DNA of 64,000 nt, from assembly GCA_949290865.1 (NCBI GenBank), contig CASETM010000080.1:1-64000 (forward strand), read 5' to 3'. A model generated the notes under the pieces. The model had not been told where the DNA came from and made no database searches. It saw nothing but the letters and a program-made list of their open reading frames with translations. The stretch comes from an uncultured Bacillota bacterium (GTDB lineage: Bacteria > Bacillota_I > Bacilli_A > Erysipelotrichales > Coprobacillaceae). Both the position numbers and the translations under genes were made by a program. Shown one piece after another: positions 44,527 through 54,100 of the stretch (the first letter of the stretch is position 1; each line of letters begins with the position of its first letter).

Positions 44527-47139
44527 TTACATATTCGCCAGTTTTTCTTTGACTGTCTGGTATTTAGAAGTATAATCTTCAAGTTTTTTTCTTTCACTGT
44601 CAACTTTTGCCTGAGGTGCTTTTGAAACAAACTTTTCATTGTTAAGCATATTAGTACAGCGTTTGATTTCTCCTTCAAGCTTCTTCAGTTCTGCTTCCAG
44701 TTTCTGCTTTTCTGCTTCCTTGTCAACATAGGCTCCCAGCTCAACAATCAGGGTGTGTCCACCATGAATCATCACAGTGGCGACATCTTTAGAATCATTT
44801 GTATTATAGCCAACACATGTCGCATTGCATAATTTCTTTAAATAAGGAACGAAAACATCAAGCAGCGTTTCTAAAGAACTGTCTTTTGTATCAATTGAAT
44901 ATTCAACTTCAATCGCATTTTTGATCGTATAATTGGCTCTGATTTCACGAACGCCTTTAACAATATCCATTAAATAAGTAAACTGTTCATTAATTTGACT
45001 ATCATTAAATGCTTCATTAACTTTTGGATATTCACAGATACAGATTGATTCTTTCAGATGCGGAATTGCCTGATAGATTTCTTCCGTAACAAATGGCATG
45101 AATGGATGTAGCATTCTTACAATGGCATTTAAGACATAAACCAATGTATGAACGCTGGCCTGTTTTTCTGTCTGATCTTCACTGTTTAAATGAACTTTCG
45201 AAAGTTCAATATACCACGAACAGAAATCATCCCAGATAAAATTATATAATGCTGTACCAACATTGACAAACTCATATTTATCCATGTTTGTATCCACTTC
45301 TTTAATGACATCATTCAAACGATTCAAGATCCATTTATCACACAGATTCAAATGATCAAAATTCAAATCTTCATAACGAATATCTTCGTCAATATTCATC
45401 AGTACAAATCTTGCTGAATTCCAGATCTTATTGATAAAATTCCATGACGATTCAACTTTTTCAGGAATATATCTTAGATCCTGTCCTGGTGCTGAGTTTG
45501 TTGTCAAGAAATAACGCAGGGCATCACAGCCATACTGTTCAATAACATCCATTGGGTCAACACCATTACCTAAAGATTTTGACATCTTTCTTCCCTGACT
45601 GTCACGAATCAAACCATGAATCAGACAGTCTTTAAATGGTCTCTGTCCCGTCAGTTCAATTCCCTGGAATACCATACGGGCAACCCAGAAGAAAATAATG
45701 TCATAGGCAGTAACCAGAACATCATTTGGATAGTATCGCTGCAGATCAACTGTATCCTGAGGCCAACCCAGTGTACTGAAAGGCCACAAAGCACTTGAAA
45801 ACCACGTATCAAGAACATCTTCATCCTGTACCCAGCCGTCTCCTTCAGGAGCAGTCAAACCAACATAGACCTCATCACCTTTATACCATGCAGGAATACG
45901 GTGTCCCCACCACAGCTGTCGAGAAATACACCAGTCATAGCAGTTTTCCATCCATTGTTTTAATGTCTTTTCAAATCTACCAGGAACAAAATTAACTTTC
46001 TTGTCAGGATCTTTTTGATTTTCCAGTACCTGCTGTGCTAGTTTATCCATTCTGACAAACCATTGTTTTGATAAGTATGGCTCAACGACACAATGCGTTC
46101 TTTCGCTATGTCCAACACTATGAACCATTGGTTCAATCTTGATCAGCAGATCAGCTGCTTTCAGATCTTCAACCAAAGCTTCACGACAAGCTTCTCTGGT
46201 CATGCCACAGTATTTTCCCGCATTTTCATTCATCGTTGCATCAGGATTCATACAGACAACACGGGGCAGCTGATGACGATTTCCAACTTCAAAGTCATTT
46301 GGATCATGAGCAGGTGTGATCTTTACGACCCCTGTTCCAAACTCAGGATCAGCATGGATATCACCAACGATTGGAATACGTTTATTAACAACCGGAAGAA
46401 TGACATACTGTCCAATCAGATCCTTATAACGTTCGTCTTTAGGATTGACTGCAACTGCGGTATCACCAAATAGAGTTTCTGGTCTCGTTGTTGCCACTTC
46501 CAGATAACGGCTATGATCTTCCAGATAATATTTCAAATGATAAAAAGCTCCTTCATCATCCTGATAGATAACTTCTTCATTTGATAATGCTGTCTGCTGA
46601 ATTGGATCCCAGTTAATGATCTTTTCACCACGATAAATAATTCCTTTTTGATAATAGTCAACAAACACTTTTGTAACGGCTTCATTTAAGCCTTCATCCA
46701 GAGTAAAACGTTCTTTAGAATAATCCAGTGAAAGCCCCAGTTTGGCCCACTGTTCTCTGATATTCTTCGCATATTCTTCTTTCCATTCCCAGGCTTTTTC
46801 CAGAAATCCTTCTCTGCCCAGATCACGTTTATTAATACCCTGTTTTTTCAGTTTTTCTACAACTTTAACTTCAGTAGCTATAGCTGCATGGTCCATTCCC
46901 GGAAGCCATAAAGCATCGTAACCCTGCATTCTTTTATAACGAATGATCATATCCTGCAAAGTTGTATCCCAGGCATGACCCAGATGCAGTTTTCCAGTAA
47001 CGTTAGGTGGTGGAATAACAATCGCATAAGGTTTTTTGGATGTATCCCCAGCTTTAAAGTATTCTTTATCAAGCCACTGCTGATACTTTCCTTTTTCTAC
47101 GCTTAAATGATCGTATTTACTCGCTAATTCTTTCTTCAT
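44527..47139 (-). CDS. valS: Valine-tRNA ligase
   Basis: A 870-residue class I aminoacyl-tRNA synthetase charging tRNA-Val. The HIGH motif is [16 protein letters not shown], the KMSKS motif is [14 protein letters not shown]; the editing (CP1) domain, anticodon-binding domain and C-terminal coiled coil ([16 protein letters not shown]) are all there. ATG codons at 47142 and 47139 both follow AAAAGGAGG; 47139 gives the better spacing. It overlaps the upstream membrane protein gene by 23 bp and shares its T-box leader, so it is induced when tRNA-Val is uncharged. Confidence 0.97.
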   Translation of the reverse strand: MKKELASKYDHLSVEKGKYQQWLDKEYFKAGDTSKKPYAIVIPPPNVTGKLHLGHAWDTTLQDMIIRYKRMQGYDALWLPGMDHAAIATEVKVVEKLKKQGINKRDLGREGFLEKAWEWKEEYAKNIREQWAKLGLSLDYSKERFTLDEGLNEAVTKVFVDYYQKGIIYRGEKIINWDPIQQTALSNEEVIYQDDEGAFYHLKYYLEDHSRYLEVATTRPETLFGDTAVAVNPKDERYKDLIGQYVILPVVNKRIPIVGDIHADPEFGTGVVKITPAHDPNDFEVGNRHQLPRVVCMNPDATMNENAGKYCGMTREACREALVEDLKAADLLIKIEPMVHSVGHSERTHCVVEPYLSKQWFVRMDKLAQQVLENQKDPDKKVNFVPGRFEKTLKQWMENCYDWCISRQLWWGHRIPAWYKGDEVYVGLTAPEGDGWVQDEDVLDTWFSSALWPFSTLGWPQDTVDLQRYYPNDVLVTAYDIIFFWVARMVFQGIELTGQRPFKDCLIHGLIRDSQGRKMSKSLGNGVDPMDVIEQYGCDALRYFLTTNSAPGQDLRYIPEKVESSWNFINKIWNSARFVLMNIDEDIRYEDLNFDHLNLCDKWILNRLNDVIKEVDTNMDKYEFVNVGTALYNFIWDDFCSWYIELSKVHLNSEDQTEKQASVHTLVYVLNAIVRMLHPFMPFVTEEIYQAIPHLKESICICEYPKVNEAFNDSQINEQFTYLMDIVKGVREIRANYTIKNAIEVEYSIDTKDSSLETLLDVFVPYLKKLCNATCVGYNTNDSKDVATVMIHGGHTLIVELGAYVDKEAEKQKLEAELKKLEGEIKRCTNMLNNEKFVSKAPQAKVDSERKKLEDYTSKYQTVKEKLANM

Positions 47140-47779
47140 CATTATCCTCCTTTTCAATGAAACTGTCTTTATGTTCTCTTATGTATTCTCCTAGTTTTTC
47201 TGCCAAATTTGATGATCGAATCATCGCCAACAGTTCATTGGTAAAATCAGCAAAATTATAAGTTGCATAGTCACTGTCTTCATCAATATCATCTTCCTGG
47301 TCATTTTCAATAAGGATTGCCAGTTTTTCGGCTTCTTCCAGCAAATGAACAATATTATGACAATTATGAATTTCCAGGGCTTCTTTATAATATGGTCGAT
47401 AGTCACAATAAGGTTCCATAATAAAGAAACTATGAACTGATCCTCTTCCTCCTTCTAAAGAACTTTCCAGTTGAAAGAGCGTATATACCATGAGTTCTTC
47501 ATGACTCAAATGGGGAATAAGATTCCCATCATAATCATCATCTTCAAATAATCTGTCTTCTTTAGCCTGAATATGATAGATGACTGCACGGGTCAGATCA
47601 ATTGTTTCCGTCTGATCAAACACTTCACTGGTCAAATGTGCAAACAGATTTTTTTCTTCTTCCATTTTCGCCATTCTTTCTTTTTGACTGGCACGAATGA
47701 TCAGAAATCTTCTCCCAAAAGTAATGATCAAAAATGCACAGCAGCACGCAAATAACACCCATACAATAAAATAATCCAT
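47117..47779 (-). CDS. Unknown membrane-anchored protein in the valS operon
   Basis: A 220-residue protein with one N-terminal membrane helix ([19 protein letters not shown]) followed by a basic stretch and a long acidic soluble domain (about 40-220) containing [39 protein letters not shown] and [20 protein letters not shown]. No family is recognised. ATG 47779 follows AAGGAGG by 7 nt. It is the first gene after the valine T-box and overlaps valS, so its level tracks valine-tRNA charging. It is absent from this place in Bacillus. Confidence 0.75.
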   Translation of the reverse strand: MDYFIVWVLFACCCAFLIITFGRRFLIIRASQKERMAKMEEEKNLFAHLTSEVFDQTETIDLTRAVIYHIQAKEDRLFEDDDYDGNLIPHLSHEELMVYTLFQLESSLEGGRGSVHSFFIMEPYCDYRPYYKEALEIHNCHNIVHLLEEAEKLAILIENDQEDDIDEDSDYATYNFADFTNELLAMIRSSNLAEKLGEYIREHKDSFIEKEDNDEERISE

Positions 47780-47797
47780 CTTCATTCCTCCTTAAAA

Positions 47798-48016
47798 TAA
47801 AAAAATCGTCCATCTAAGGACGACATTGATCGCGTTACCACCTTAGTTCCAGAATACTATCCTGGCACCTCAAAACTTTAACGCAGTTATACGTGTTAAA
47901 CTACTTTAATTTCACTTAACAGGCTCCTTGGCTACCTTCGTTCTCTTTTTCTGTCCTTTTCCAGCAACCAGGACTCTCTATGAGAAAAAAACAAGAACTA
48001 CTCCTCCACATCATCG
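47798..48016 (-). ncRNA. T-box leader, probably valine-specific
   Basis: The minus-strand RNA has the T-box core AGGTGGTAACGCG (47831-47843), a following terminator GTCGTCC / GGACGAT with a U-run (47798-47824), and a Stem I region with GAGAGTC and GGTTGCTGGAAAAGGAC. The segment GAACGAAGGTAGCC offers GTA (Val) as specifier codon, which fits the downstream valS. Uncharged tRNA-Val would pair with TGGT of the core and prevent termination. The specifier was picked by eye. Confidence 0.88.
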
Positions 48017-48023
48017 CATAAAC

Positions 48024-48052
48024 ATTCTACCAAATTGCTCATCAACAGTCAA
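48024..48052 (-). promoter_or_regulatory. Promoter of the T-box-valS operon
   Basis: TTGACT (48047-48052), 17-nt spacer, TAGAAT (48024-48029); it overlaps the stop of the YsxE-like gene. Confidence 0.8.
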
Positions 48053-48965
48053 TCTTTAACTTTGTGATCAGACGGCTGATACACTCTTCATAACGTAGTA
48101 TTTTGGACATTTCACATATATTGCGTTCTTCATCATGACTGAAATGTACAACTGGTATGATCGACAGCAGACAGCAAAGCAGCAGCTTTTCCTCTTTTAA
48201 CAACTGTACCTTTTCCTGATAGTAATCAAACAGAGTTTCACAGTCATCAAAAAAAGGATCAATTGCCTGTAACAGATCATAAATATCATAAATACAGAAA
48301 TTAATGGTCATATGATCGATCGAAATGAGCTTGTTTTCATAAACATAAATATGATCATAAGAAAAATGATTATATGTTAAAGATAGACGTATTTCTGTTT
48401 TTTCTTTCATCATGTCACAGTATTCATTAAGAAAATGATAAGCCTGATGAAAACAGTTCATCAAACGACAGTAATTCAAAACCAGCATCCATCCTGAAGG
48501 TGAACGAAATCGCATGATTTCAAACTGTTTCATAAAATCTTCATAACATTTTTTTCTTTCCTGAATCAAAGCAAGAAGATCCTGTTTTTGCTGATGAATT
48601 AAATCAGCCTCTACATGCTGATAAAAAAATGACTGATTATGCAGATAAGCCAAATAGCGATAATAATATTTAAGCTTAAGCTCTTTCTTGATTTCTTTAT
48701 CAGCCGTTAAATATTCCATAATATAAAAATACTGATTTTTATATGGTGTAAAATACTCATTGTCTTTATTGCACATCAAAGCAACAAAATGCTGCAGTTT
48801 CAAAGTCAGAATATGATTATATGCCATTTCCTGCTTTTTATTACTAACGATCTTAAGACAGTAAAATTCATGTTCTGTTTTGATTTTATATACATTTTTA
48901 CTGATTCCAATCAGGCCAATGATCTGCAGATGATAATATTCATTAATGGTTTTCTGGAGCGACAT
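48042..48965 (-). CDS. ysxE: YsxE/CotS-like spore coat kinase-fold protein
   Basis: A 307-residue protein of the aminoglycoside-phosphotransferase-like CotS/YsxE group: an N-lobe with VYKIKTEHEFYCLKI, the hinge YFYIMEYL, a catalytic-loop-like LTYNHFSYDHIYVYENKLISIDH and a metal-loop position. Key kinase residues look partly replaced, so activity is uncertain. In Bacillus ysxE lies between spoVID and valS, exactly as here, and is expressed in the mother cell. No clear ribosome binding site; it overlaps the spoVID-like gene by 23 bp, so coupling is likely. GTG 48989 is an alternative start. Confidence 0.78.
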   Translation of the reverse strand: MSLQKTINEYYHLQIIGLIGISKNVYKIKTEHEFYCLKIVSNKKQEMAYNHILTLKLQHFVALMCNKDNEYFTPYKNQYFYIMEYLTADKEIKKELKLKYYYRYLAYLHNQSFFYQHVEADLIHQQKQDLLALIQERKKCYEDFMKQFEIMRFRSPSGWMLVLNYCRLMNCFHQAYHFLNEYCDMMKEKTEIRLSLTYNHFSYDHIYVYENKLISIDHMTINFCIYDIYDLLQAIDPFFDDCETLFDYYQEKVQLLKEEKLLLCCLLSIIPVVHFSHDEERNICEMSKILRYEECISRLITKLKIDC

Positions 48966-49659
48966 ATGGAATAATGATAACCTGTCCACTGACTAAATCA
49001 ATATTACCGTTATAACTTCTGATGATCTTTTCGTCAACATGATAATGTTCTGCAATTGATGAATACGTATCATTTGGCCCAATCACATAAAGATAATATA
49101 CTCCTGTATCCTCATCGCCATCATCTTTAGGTTCTTTGGTTTTTGTTTCATAGACCTTTTTAGACAATGACTTTTCTTCTGGCAAAGGAACTGGCTTTTC
49201 CTCTGGCAAGGGAACTGTTTCTTCGGGAACTTCAGCCATCTGTTCATTACTGTTTTCTTCCTGTAGAGTTCTTGACAGTTCTTCTATTTCTGCAACTGGA
49301 TCAGGTTCAGACTGCAAAGAAACGAAACGGTCTTTTCCATCCTCAACACCATAAACACCTACTTCAATCGTTATTTTCAGATTTCCATCCACAATTTCAT
49401 ATTCAAAATCTTCTACTTTTAAATGAAAATCTCTCTGATCCGTGATCTTTTTTTCATCTGCATAAATATCCAGTTCAATATTTTCTACAAACAGTTTATT
49501 TTGATCCGATACATACTCGCCCTTAACAATCAGTGATCCCACTGCTCTAACACCATTTTCTTCAATTTTGTAGTCAATTGATTCATCAACGGTCAGACTT
49601 GTCAGCTCTTTAAGTTTATGCGACAAATCAATTTCTTTTTCATAATATATCTTTTGCAT
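48943..49659 (-). CDS. spoVID: SpoVID-like spore coat assembly protein with LysM domain
   Basis: A 238-residue protein. The N-terminal domain (1-about 115) is of the SPOCS/DUF3794-like type found in spore coat proteins; the middle is Glu/Pro-rich with repeated PLPEEKP; the C-terminus (about 190-238) is one LysM domain (LYVIGPNDTYSSIAEHYHVD, NGNIDLVSGQVIIIPYV). This is the layout of SpoVID, which organises coat encasement. ATG 49659 has CAGGAGG 6 nt upstream. A sigma-E-like promoter precedes it and the ysxE homologue follows. Confidence 0.85.
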   Translation of the reverse strand: MQKIYYEKEIDLSHKLKELTSLTVDESIDYKIEENGVRAVGSLIVKGEYVSDQNKLFVENIELDIYADEKKITDQRDFHLKVEDFEYEIVDGNLKITIEVGVYGVEDGKDRFVSLQSEPDPVAEIEELSRTLQEENSNEQMAEVPEETVPLPEEKPVPLPEEKSLSKKVYETKTKEPKDDGDEDTGVYYLYVIGPNDTYSSIAEHYHVDEKIIRSYNGNIDLVSGQVIIIPYVAPENH

Positions 49660-49676
49660 ATCCATCCTCCTGTCTC

Positions 49677-49705
49677 ATTATATGTAGAGAATGAGCAGAT
49701 ATGAA
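49677..49705 (-). promoter_or_regulatory. Sigma-E-like promoter before the spoVID homologue
   Basis: TTCATATC (49698-49705), 13-nt spacer, CATATAAT (49677-49684), close to the sporulation sigma-E pattern (TCATATT, 12-14 nt, CATACAAT). SpoVID of Bacillus is made under sigma-E. The predicted leader is very short (about 12-15 nt), ending in the ribosome binding site. Confidence 0.55.
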
Positions 49706-49726
49706 AAAAAGGTGATCAAATCACCT
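49703..49726 (-). terminator. Terminator of engB
   Basis: AGGTGAT / ATCACCT with a 3-nt loop followed by seven T on the minus strand, overlapping the engB stop codon. Confidence 0.85.
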
Positions 49727-50324
49727 ATTCGAAATCAATATCACATAATTCATAGATATGATGCCACGTTTCTTCTATTCCCTTTTTCTTCAGACTGGAG
49801 AAACGCACAAACTGATCTTCATGCTGTAGCTGTAAAGTATCCCTGATCAGTTTTTCATTTTTTTTGAGATCATTACGTTTTAATTTATCTTCTTTGGTCG
49901 CAACAACAATGACAGGAATATCATGATGTTTGATGAACTGATACATTAAAACATCATCTTTCGTTGGTTTATGACGATAATCAACAAGCAGAATAAATCC
50001 TTTCAGCGTTTTTCTTTGCGTGATATATTCATCCATCGTTTTCCCAAACTGTTTGGTCATTCGGTCATTGACCTTCGCGTAGCCATAACCGGGCACATCA
50101 ACAAAATACAAAGCATCATTAACATTATAGAAATTCAGAGTACGTGTTTTCCCTGGGGTACTGGATACTTTCGCCAGACCATTTCTTCCCAGCATTGTAT
50201 TGATAAAACTGCTTTTCCCTACATTCGATCTTCCTGCCAGACAGATTTCAGGAAATGAATCTGCTGGCCATTGTGATTTCCAGGCTGCAGATAAAATATA
50301 TTCAGATTTTGTTATTTTTACCAT
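49725..50324 (-). CDS. engB: Ribosome biogenesis GTP-binding protein EngB/YsxC
   Basis: A 199-residue GTPase needed for 50S assembly. AGRSNVGKSSFINTML (G1), TPGKTRTLNFY (G2), VDVPGYGYAKV (G3) and VATKEDKL (G4, TKxD) are all visible; length is normal. GTGGTGAT precedes the ATG. In Bacillus ysxC follows lonA and precedes hemAXCDBL and spoVID; here it goes directly from lon to spoVID, with the hem block missing. A weak promoter TTGAAT-16-TAAAAT lies in the lon terminator region. Confidence 0.96.
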   Translation of the reverse strand: MVKITKSEYILSAAWKSQWPADSFPEICLAGRSNVGKSSFINTMLGRNGLAKVSSTPGKTRTLNFYNVNDALYFVDVPGYGYAKVNDRMTKQFGKTMDEYITQRKTLKGFILLVDYRHKPTKDDVLMYQFIKHHDIPVIVVATKEDKLKRNDLKKNEKLIRDTLQLQHEDQFVRFSSLKKKGIEETWHHIYELCDIDFE

Positions 50325-50348
50325 ATTATCACCACTCGTATTTTAACA

Positions 50349-50377
50349 TAAAAAAACGGAAATTCAAGATTTCCGTT
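50349..50377 (-). terminator. Terminator of lon
   Basis: AACGGAAAT / ATTTCCGTT with a 5-nt loop and seven T on the minus strand; it overlaps the lon stop. Confidence 0.88.
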
Positions 50378-52697
50378 ATTTGATCACTGCGTGTTCCAGC
50401 ACTGTATCAATATTGTCAGCTAATACAATTTCCAGTTCATCCTGTACAGATTGTGGAATATCTTCGATATCCTTTTCATTTTCTTTTGGAATAATGATCT
50501 TTTTAATACCAGAACGATGTGCAGAAATTGATTTTTCTTTTAAACCACCAATTGGTAGAACATTACCTCTTAAAGTAATTTCTCCTGTCATTGCCACATC
50601 ATTTCTGACTGGTTTATTTGTAAAGGCTGAATACAGAGCTGTCGTTAAAGTAACACCGGCACTTGGTCCATCCTTTTTCACTGCCCCTTCAGGAACATGA
50701 ATATGAATATCTTCTTTATCAAAAGCAACATTTTCCAGACCATAACGCTTGCTGTTGGCTTTCATATAATCCAAGGCAATCGAAGCCGATTCTTTCATGA
50801 CATCACCTAACTGACCAGTAATAATAAATTTACCGCTGCCAGCAAAATGATTGACTTCAATTGGCAGTATATCACCACCAAATTGTGTATAAGCCATACC
50901 AGTAACCACACCAATTTGTGGTTTATCCAGTTTTTTCGTATGATCAAATGGTGCTTTGCCTAAAAATTCCAGCAGTTTTTCATGATCAATTGTTACAGAT
51001 TCAACTTTATCCTTTAAAATAGATAAAACTGTTTTACGGCATAGCTTGGCGATAAATCTTTCTAGTTCACGGACCCCGGCTTCACGGGTATAATGCTGAA
51101 TGATTTCCATGATAGTATCATCACCAATAATCATCTGTTCCGCTTTTAAATTATGCGCTGCCAGCTGTTTTTTTAGCAGATGCTTTTTGGCAATCATCAG
51201 TTTTTCCTGTTCAGTATAACTTGAAACTTCGATGATTTCCAGCCTGTCTCTCAATGGCGCAGGGATTGCCCCCAGGTCATTGGCAGTCGCAATAAATAAA
51301 ACTTTTGATAAGTCATATGGTTCTTCAATATAGTTATCAGAGAACTGGCTGTTCTGTTCAGGATCCAGAACTTCCAGCATAGCACTGGTTGGATCTCCTC
51401 TGAAATCACTAGACATCTTGTCAATTTCATCAAGCAGGAATACAGGGTTGACAACACCAGCTTTCTTCATACTTTGAATGATTCTACCTGGCATTGATCC
51501 CAGATAAGTTCTACGATGTCCACGGATTTCTGATTCGTCTTTCACCCCACCTAATGAAGCTTTTACGAATTTTCTGTTTAAAGCTCGGGCAATACTTCTG
51601 GCAATACTTGTTTTCCCGACACCTGGAGGCCCCGCCAGACAGATGATTGGTGCTTTTAAAGACTGTGTCATCTGTTTCACTGCCAGATATTCAACGATTC
51701 TTTCTTTGACTTTTTTCAAACCATAATGGTCTTCTTCGAGAATCTGTTCGATTTTGCTGATATCTTCTTCATCCTGGCTTTCCTGATACCAAGGTGTTTT
51801 CATCACCCAGTCAATATAGGTTCTAACCACATTGGCTTCTGAAGATGCCGCAGGCATTGCTTCAAAGCGACGCAGTTCTTCTTCAATTTTATCCTTGATA
51901 TATTGAGGATAAGGATTTTCATTCAGAATTCTGCGAATATCATCCGCATCATCCTCTTTAGGAACTGTGTCTCCTAATTCGTCTTTGATCGCTCTTAATT
52001 TTTCACGTAAATAATATTCTTTCTGATTTTCGTCAATGCTTTCTTTAACTTTACGGTTAATATTTTCTTCCAGCTGACTGATAATTTTTTCTGATTCAAT
52101 TGAGCTGGCAACCATCAGTAGTCTTTCATTGACTCTCTGTTCTTCTAAAATATGCTGTCTTCTCTGCAGATCAATTGGCAAATACTGCGCAATCGTGTCT
52201 GCCAGCAGGCTGGCTGATGTTCCGTTAGAAAGTAAAGCCAGACTTTCTCTAGGAATGTGAGGCATATTGCGTTTGGCCTGTTCAAAGTATGATGTTGTTT
52301 TTCTTACCAAAGCAACTTCTTCATTTTCATCACCAGTAATATCTTCCAAAATTTCTGCTTTAGCAAAAATACTGTTATTTTCGATATAGAACTGCTGAAG
52401 AGAAACTCTTTTTTCCCCGATAACAGTCAGCTTAATTGTTCCTGAACTGTCACGACGGAGTTTTCTATCAATTTTACATAATGTTCCAACATGAAAGACA
52501 TCTTCAAAATTTGGATCATCTACAACAGGATTAATTTGTGAAACAAAGATAATATTGTTATCGTAATTAAGACTTGAAAGTTCCAAGGCTTTTAAGCTCA
52601 ATGGACGCCCAACATCCAATGTCAGACGATTCCCTGGAAAAACGATCATTCCTCTTGTACAAACAACAGGAAGAGTTAATACTGTACTTTCGTTCAT
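50376..52697 (-). CDS. lon: ATP-dependent protease Lon
   Basis: A 773-residue cytosolic AAA+ protease that degrades damaged and regulatory proteins. The substrate-binding LON domain is at 1-about 200 (LPVVCTRGMIVFPGN), Walker A is CLAGPPGVGKTSIARSIARAL, Walker B PVFLLDEIDKM, and the C-terminal Ser-Lys protease site is PEGAVKKDGPSAGVTLTTAL. Complete. ATG 52697 follows AAGGGGGT by 6 nt; 14 earlier in-frame codons overlap the tig terminator hairpin and are rejected. It lies after tig with a hairpin in between. Confidence 0.97.
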   Translation of the reverse strand: MNESTVLTLPVVCTRGMIVFPGNRLTLDVGRPLSLKALELSSLNYDNNIIFVSQINPVVDDPNFEDVFHVGTLCKIDRKLRRDSSGTIKLTVIGEKRVSLQQFYIENNSIFAKAEILEDITGDENEEVALVRKTTSYFEQAKRNMPHIPRESLALLSNGTSASLLADTIAQYLPIDLQRRQHILEEQRVNERLLMVASSIESEKIISQLEENINRKVKESIDENQKEYYLREKLRAIKDELGDTVPKEDDADDIRRILNENPYPQYIKDKIEEELRRFEAMPAASSEANVVRTYIDWVMKTPWYQESQDEEDISKIEQILEEDHYGLKKVKERIVEYLAVKQMTQSLKAPIICLAGPPGVGKTSIARSIARALNRKFVKASLGGVKDESEIRGHRRTYLGSMPGRIIQSMKKAGVVNPVFLLDEIDKMSSDFRGDPTSAMLEVLDPEQNSQFSDNYIEEPYDLSKVLFIATANDLGAIPAPLRDRLEIIEVSSYTEQEKLMIAKKHLLKKQLAAHNLKAEQMIIGDDTIMEIIQHYTREAGVRELERFIAKLCRKTVLSILKDKVESVTIDHEKLLEFLGKAPFDHTKKLDKPQIGVVTGMAYTQFGGDILPIEVNHFAGSGKFIITGQLGDVMKESASIALDYMKANSKRYGLENVAFDKEDIHIHVPEGAVKKDGPSAGVTLTTALYSAFTNKPVRNDVAMTGEITLRGNVLPIGGLKEKSISAHRSGIKKIIIPKENEKDIEDIPQSVQDELEIVLADNIDTVLEHAVIK

Positions 52698-52715
52698 AAT
52701 TAAACCCCCTTTTAT

Positions 52716-52736
52716 AAAAAGACGCTTAAGCGTCTT
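52716..52736 (-). terminator. Hairpin/terminator between tig and lon
   Basis: AAGACGC-TTAA-GCGTCTT followed by TTTTTAT on the minus strand. It starts 6 nt after the tig stop and its U-run ends about 6 nt before the lon ribosome binding site, so there is no room for a separate lon promoter. Confidence 0.78.
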
Positions 52737-52742
52737 CATCCA

Positions 52743-54029
52743 TTATTTTTTTAAATTATCTTTTACAATATCTAATGCTTTCTTATTTAAGATATCGCTG
52801 TCGATCTGATACATGTTCTGAGCAAAGATTTCTTTGATATCTGCCAGTTCACGATTGTATGTTTTAGCAATATCTTCCAGTTCTGCTTCACGATCTTCAT
52901 CAGTGACTTCGATCTTTTCAGCTTCAACGATAGCAGCCAGGATAGCATTTAATTTAACACGATCTTTGGCCTGATCCTTGATATCTTCTTTGATAGCATC
53001 TTTATTTTTTCCTGTGAACTGTTCATACAGTTCAAATGTTAAACCTTGCTGTTTTAAATTCAGTTCGATTTCTCTTAACATTAAATCTAATTCTGACTGT
53101 AACAATGCTTCACTGTCTTCTACTTTACAGCATTCTAATAAGGCTTTTGTTAAATCAGTAGAGAATTTATTTTCAACTTCGGCTTCTTTTTGCGCTTTTA
53201 ACTGTGTTTTGATATGTTCTTTTAATTGATCTAGTGTTTCTACACCATCAATATTAACATCCATAGCTAATTCATCATCAGCTTCTGGTAAAGTTTTTTC
53301 TTTGATTTCATGAACGATAACTTTGAATGTTGCTTCTTTACCAGCCAAATCAGTTGCCTGATAATCACTTGGGAAAGTCACAACGATATCTTTTTCGTTA
53401 TCACAAGTCATTCCGATCATCTGATCTTCAAATCCTGGAATGAACTGACCTGAACCAATTTCTAATGAATGGTTTTCAGATTTTCCACCTGCAAAAGGTT
53501 CACCATCGATGAATCCTTCAAAATCCATAACAACAGTATCACCATTTTCAACTGTACCATTTTCTTTCACTGTCAGTTCAGCAAACTGCTGACGATAATT
53601 TTCGACCTGTGCATCAATATCTTTCTTAGAAACTGTAACACGTCCTTTTTTCACTTCTAAACCTTTATATTCACCTAATTCAACTTCAGGTTTAACAGGA
53701 CACAAGATTGTGATCTTTAAATTATCTTTATCAACTTTTTCTACTGTTAAAGATGGTTGAGCGATTGGTGTCACTTCTGCTTTTTTCATAATATCTGCAT
53801 ATTTTTTCTGCAGGATCTGATCAGTAGCTTCTTCAAAGATAGCTCCATTGCCAAGTCTTGCTTTAACCATGGCTGCAGGCGCTTTTCCTGGTCTGAATCC
53901 ATCAATTTTCACTCTTGCTTTTAATTTGTTTAAAGCTTTTTTTTGAGCTTCTGCCCATTCGTTTTTATCAAATGTTACTTTAATCTGAGTAACAGCATTT
54001 CCTAATCTTTGTGTACTAGTTCTCATCAT
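52743..54029 (-). CDS. tig: Trigger factor
   Basis: A 428-residue ribosome-bound chaperone and prolyl isomerase. The ribosome-binding N-terminal domain contains FRPGKAPAAMVKARLG (G-F-R-x-G-x-x-P signature in KIDGFRPGKAP); the FKBP domain lies near 160-245 (GDTVVMDFEGFIDGEPFAGG, SGQFIPGFEDQMIGM); the C-terminal helical arms form the cradle. Two ATG codons follow AAGGAG; the first was kept. It has a strong promoter at 54057 and precedes lon, as in many Firmicutes. Confidence 0.97.
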   Translation of the reverse strand: MMRTSTQRLGNAVTQIKVTFDKNEWAEAQKKALNKLKARVKIDGFRPGKAPAAMVKARLGNGAIFEEATDQILQKKYADIMKKAEVTPIAQPSLTVEKVDKDNLKITILCPVKPEVELGEYKGLEVKKGRVTVSKKDIDAQVENYRQQFAELTVKENGTVENGDTVVMDFEGFIDGEPFAGGKSENHSLEIGSGQFIPGFEDQMIGMTCDNEKDIVVTFPSDYQATDLAGKEATFKVIVHEIKEKTLPEADDELAMDVNIDGVETLDQLKEHIKTQLKAQKEAEVENKFSTDLTKALLECCKVEDSEALLQSELDLMLREIELNLKQQGLTFELYEQFTGKNKDAIKEDIKDQAKDRVKLNAILAAIVEAEKIEVTDEDREAELEDIAKTYNRELADIKEIFAQNMYQIDSDILNKKALDIVKDNLKK

Positions 54030-54056
54030 TATTCTCCTTATTCCATGTCAAAAGAC

Positions 54057-54085
54057 ATTATATACTAACATTTTTTTAAATTCAA
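54057..54085 (-). promoter_or_regulatory. Promoter of tig
   Basis: TTGAAT (54080-54085), 17-nt spacer, TATAAT (54057-54062). A small inverted repeat ATGTC-AAAAG-ACAT follows the -10 box. Confidence 0.8.
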
Positions 54086-54100
54086 CTATATTAATTAAAT

